5,951 nucleotides of DNA from an uncultured Clostridia bacterium (lineage in GTDB: Bacteria > Bacillota > Clostridia > Oscillospirales > Oscillospiraceae): NCBI GenBank assembly GCA_945918815.1, contig CAMEIU010000130.1, forward strand, positions 1-5,951, in the 5' to 3' direction. The translations under genes were made by a program, and so were the position numbers. Below, one piece after another: positions 5,208-5,951 of the stretch (positions are counted from its first letter, which is position 1; every line of letters begins with the position of its first letter). Below the pieces are notes generated by a model. That model was not told the DNA's origin and did no database searches. It saw nothing but the letters and a program-made list of their open reading frames with translations.

Positions 5208-5951
5208 TCAATCTAGTTTCAGCAGGAATTCCAGGACCCGGCGGGCGTTTACCAGCAGGTCTGCCCGTGTGATCCGGCCCAGCTCCAGAGCCTTTTGCAG
5301 CCGCTTGGCGCTGCCGTGGGGCATACGGACATTGTTGCCCGCCAGAACCTCCCGGTAGTGCTCGGCCCAGTTGGCCCAATCGGTCACCACCAGGCCGTCG
5401 AAGCCCCATTCCTCCCGCAGGATTCCGGTCAGCAGCTCCCGGTTTTCGGAGGCGTAGCAGCCGTTCATCTTATTATAGGAGGTCATGACCGCCCAGACCT
5501 TGCCCTCCGTCACGACGATCTGGAAGGCTTTCAGATAGATTTCCCGCAGAGCCCGCTCGGAGACGCGGGAATCGCTGGCAAAGCGGTTGGTCTCCTTGTT
5601 GTTGCAGCAGAAATGCTTGACGCAGGCGGAGACATGCTGAGACTGAATGCCCCGGACCATGGCCGCCGCCAGCTTGCCCGTGAGCAGTGGATCCTCAGCG
5701 TAATACTCAAAGTTCCGGCCGCAGAGGGGGCTCCGGTGGATGTTGATGGCGGGGGCCAGCCACATGCCGATGTTGTTCTCCCGGACCTCCTTGGCCGCCG
5801 CTTCGCCCACCTGATACACCAGCTCCGGGTCCCAGGTGCAGGCCAATAGGGTCGCCACGGGCCAGGCTGTGGTGTTGACGCCCCGGTCCGCCGGGACACG
5901 AAGACCGGCAGGGCCGTCGGCGGTCATGACGGCGGGAATGCCCAGATAGTC
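5208..5951 (-). CDS. GH3 beta-glucosidase/beta-glycosidase, C-terminal 247 residues (partial)
   Basis: This is the (beta/alpha)8-barrel domain of a glycoside hydrolase family 3 enzyme, which releases beta-linked glucose (or xylose, GlcNAc) from oligosaccharide ends. The frame is open to the window edge at codon one (DYLGIPAVMTADGPAGLR), so the gene starts outside. Visible motifs, numbered from the edge: ADGPAGLR (11-18), GRNFEYYAEDPLLTGK, KHFCCNN (112-118), SERALREIYLK, and the nucleophile D191 in VVTDW (codon 5381-5379). The protein ends soon after the barrel (LLVNARRVLEFLLKLD). In most GH3 enzymes an alpha/beta sandwich follows the barrel, so this is either a domain-permuted GH3 with the sandwich at the N-terminus, as known in some Firmicutes and bifidobacteria, or a truncated one. 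I favour permutation because the ending looks like that group's normal C-terminus. First visible gene of the glycan unit, 19 bp before the esterase. Confidence 0.9.
   Translation of the reverse strand, partial: DYLGIPAVMTADGPAGLRVPADRGVNTTAWPVATLLACTWDPELVYQVGEAAAKEVRENNIGMWLAPAINIHRSPLCGRNFEYYAEDPLLTGKLAAAMVRGIQSQHVSACVKHFCCNNKETNRFASDSRVSERALREIYLKAFQIVVTEGKVWAVMTSYNKMNGCYASENRELLTGILREEWGFDGLVVTDWANWAEHYREVLAGNNVRMPHGSAKRLQKALELGRITRADLLVNARRVLEFLLKLD

Noticed and set aside
4007..5272. Plus-strand open frame of about 420 codons opposite the CE7 gene
   Set aside because: It is antisense to a complete esterase with an intact Ser-Asp-His triad and spans two intergenic gaps; no family is recognisable in it.
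1..5951. CRISPR arrays, tRNA/rRNA genes, riboswitches, toxin-antitoxin or defence genes
   Set aside because: I looked for regular repeats, tRNA-like cloverleafs, long structured leaders and small paired genes on both strands and saw none.

Overview
The window looks like chromosomal DNA from a spore-forming, GC-rich Clostridia species (Bacillota; an Oscillospiraceae-like gut anaerobe is my guess). The grounds are an intact sporulation sigma factor K gene, strong AGGAGG-type ribosome binding sites, sigma-A-like promoters, and a run of plant-glycan enzymes. Every gene I can support is on the minus strand, so transcription runs right to left. The long plus-strand open frames are antisense shadows.

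Region by region, left to right. Positions 1-267 are the istA-side end of an IS21-family insertion sequence: the first 47 codons of istA (helix-turn-helix), its promoter, two 34-bp-spaced end repeats and a probable TG...CA tip at 267. Positions 268-441 are non-coding and AT-rich, with a short stem-loop and ATTGTC repeats that resemble a dispersed element. A hairpin at 442-476 probably terminates the DUF5662-type gene at 483-1052. That gene has a near-consensus sigma-A promoter whose -10 lies inside a 9+3+9 palindrome, so it is probably repressor-controlled. sigK follows at 1125-1817, complete and uninterrupted, with a hydrophobic pro-sequence. Positions 1818-1991 hold the sigK ribosome binding site and a strong GC-rich terminator (1922-1964).

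From the right edge down to that terminator there is a probable four-gene unit: a GH3 beta-glycosidase (5' part outside the window), a CE7 acetyl esterase, a broken GH36 alpha-galactosidase, and a NagD-type HAD phosphatase. The first three are separated by 19 and 18 bp. The first three activities (beta-glucosidic cleavage, deacetylation, alpha-galactose removal) would fit degradation of acetylated galacto(gluco)mannan or similar plant oligosaccharides inside the cell, since no signal peptides are visible on the complete N-termini. The GH36 gene has lost roughly 300 residues and the two remaining parts are out of frame, so that step appears lost at this locus unless the junction is an assembly error.

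I do not see a new multi-gene system here. The points most worth a second look are the GH36 internal deletion, the palindrome over the DUF5662 promoter, the unexplained histidine-rich DUF5662 protein, and the IS21 end architecture.
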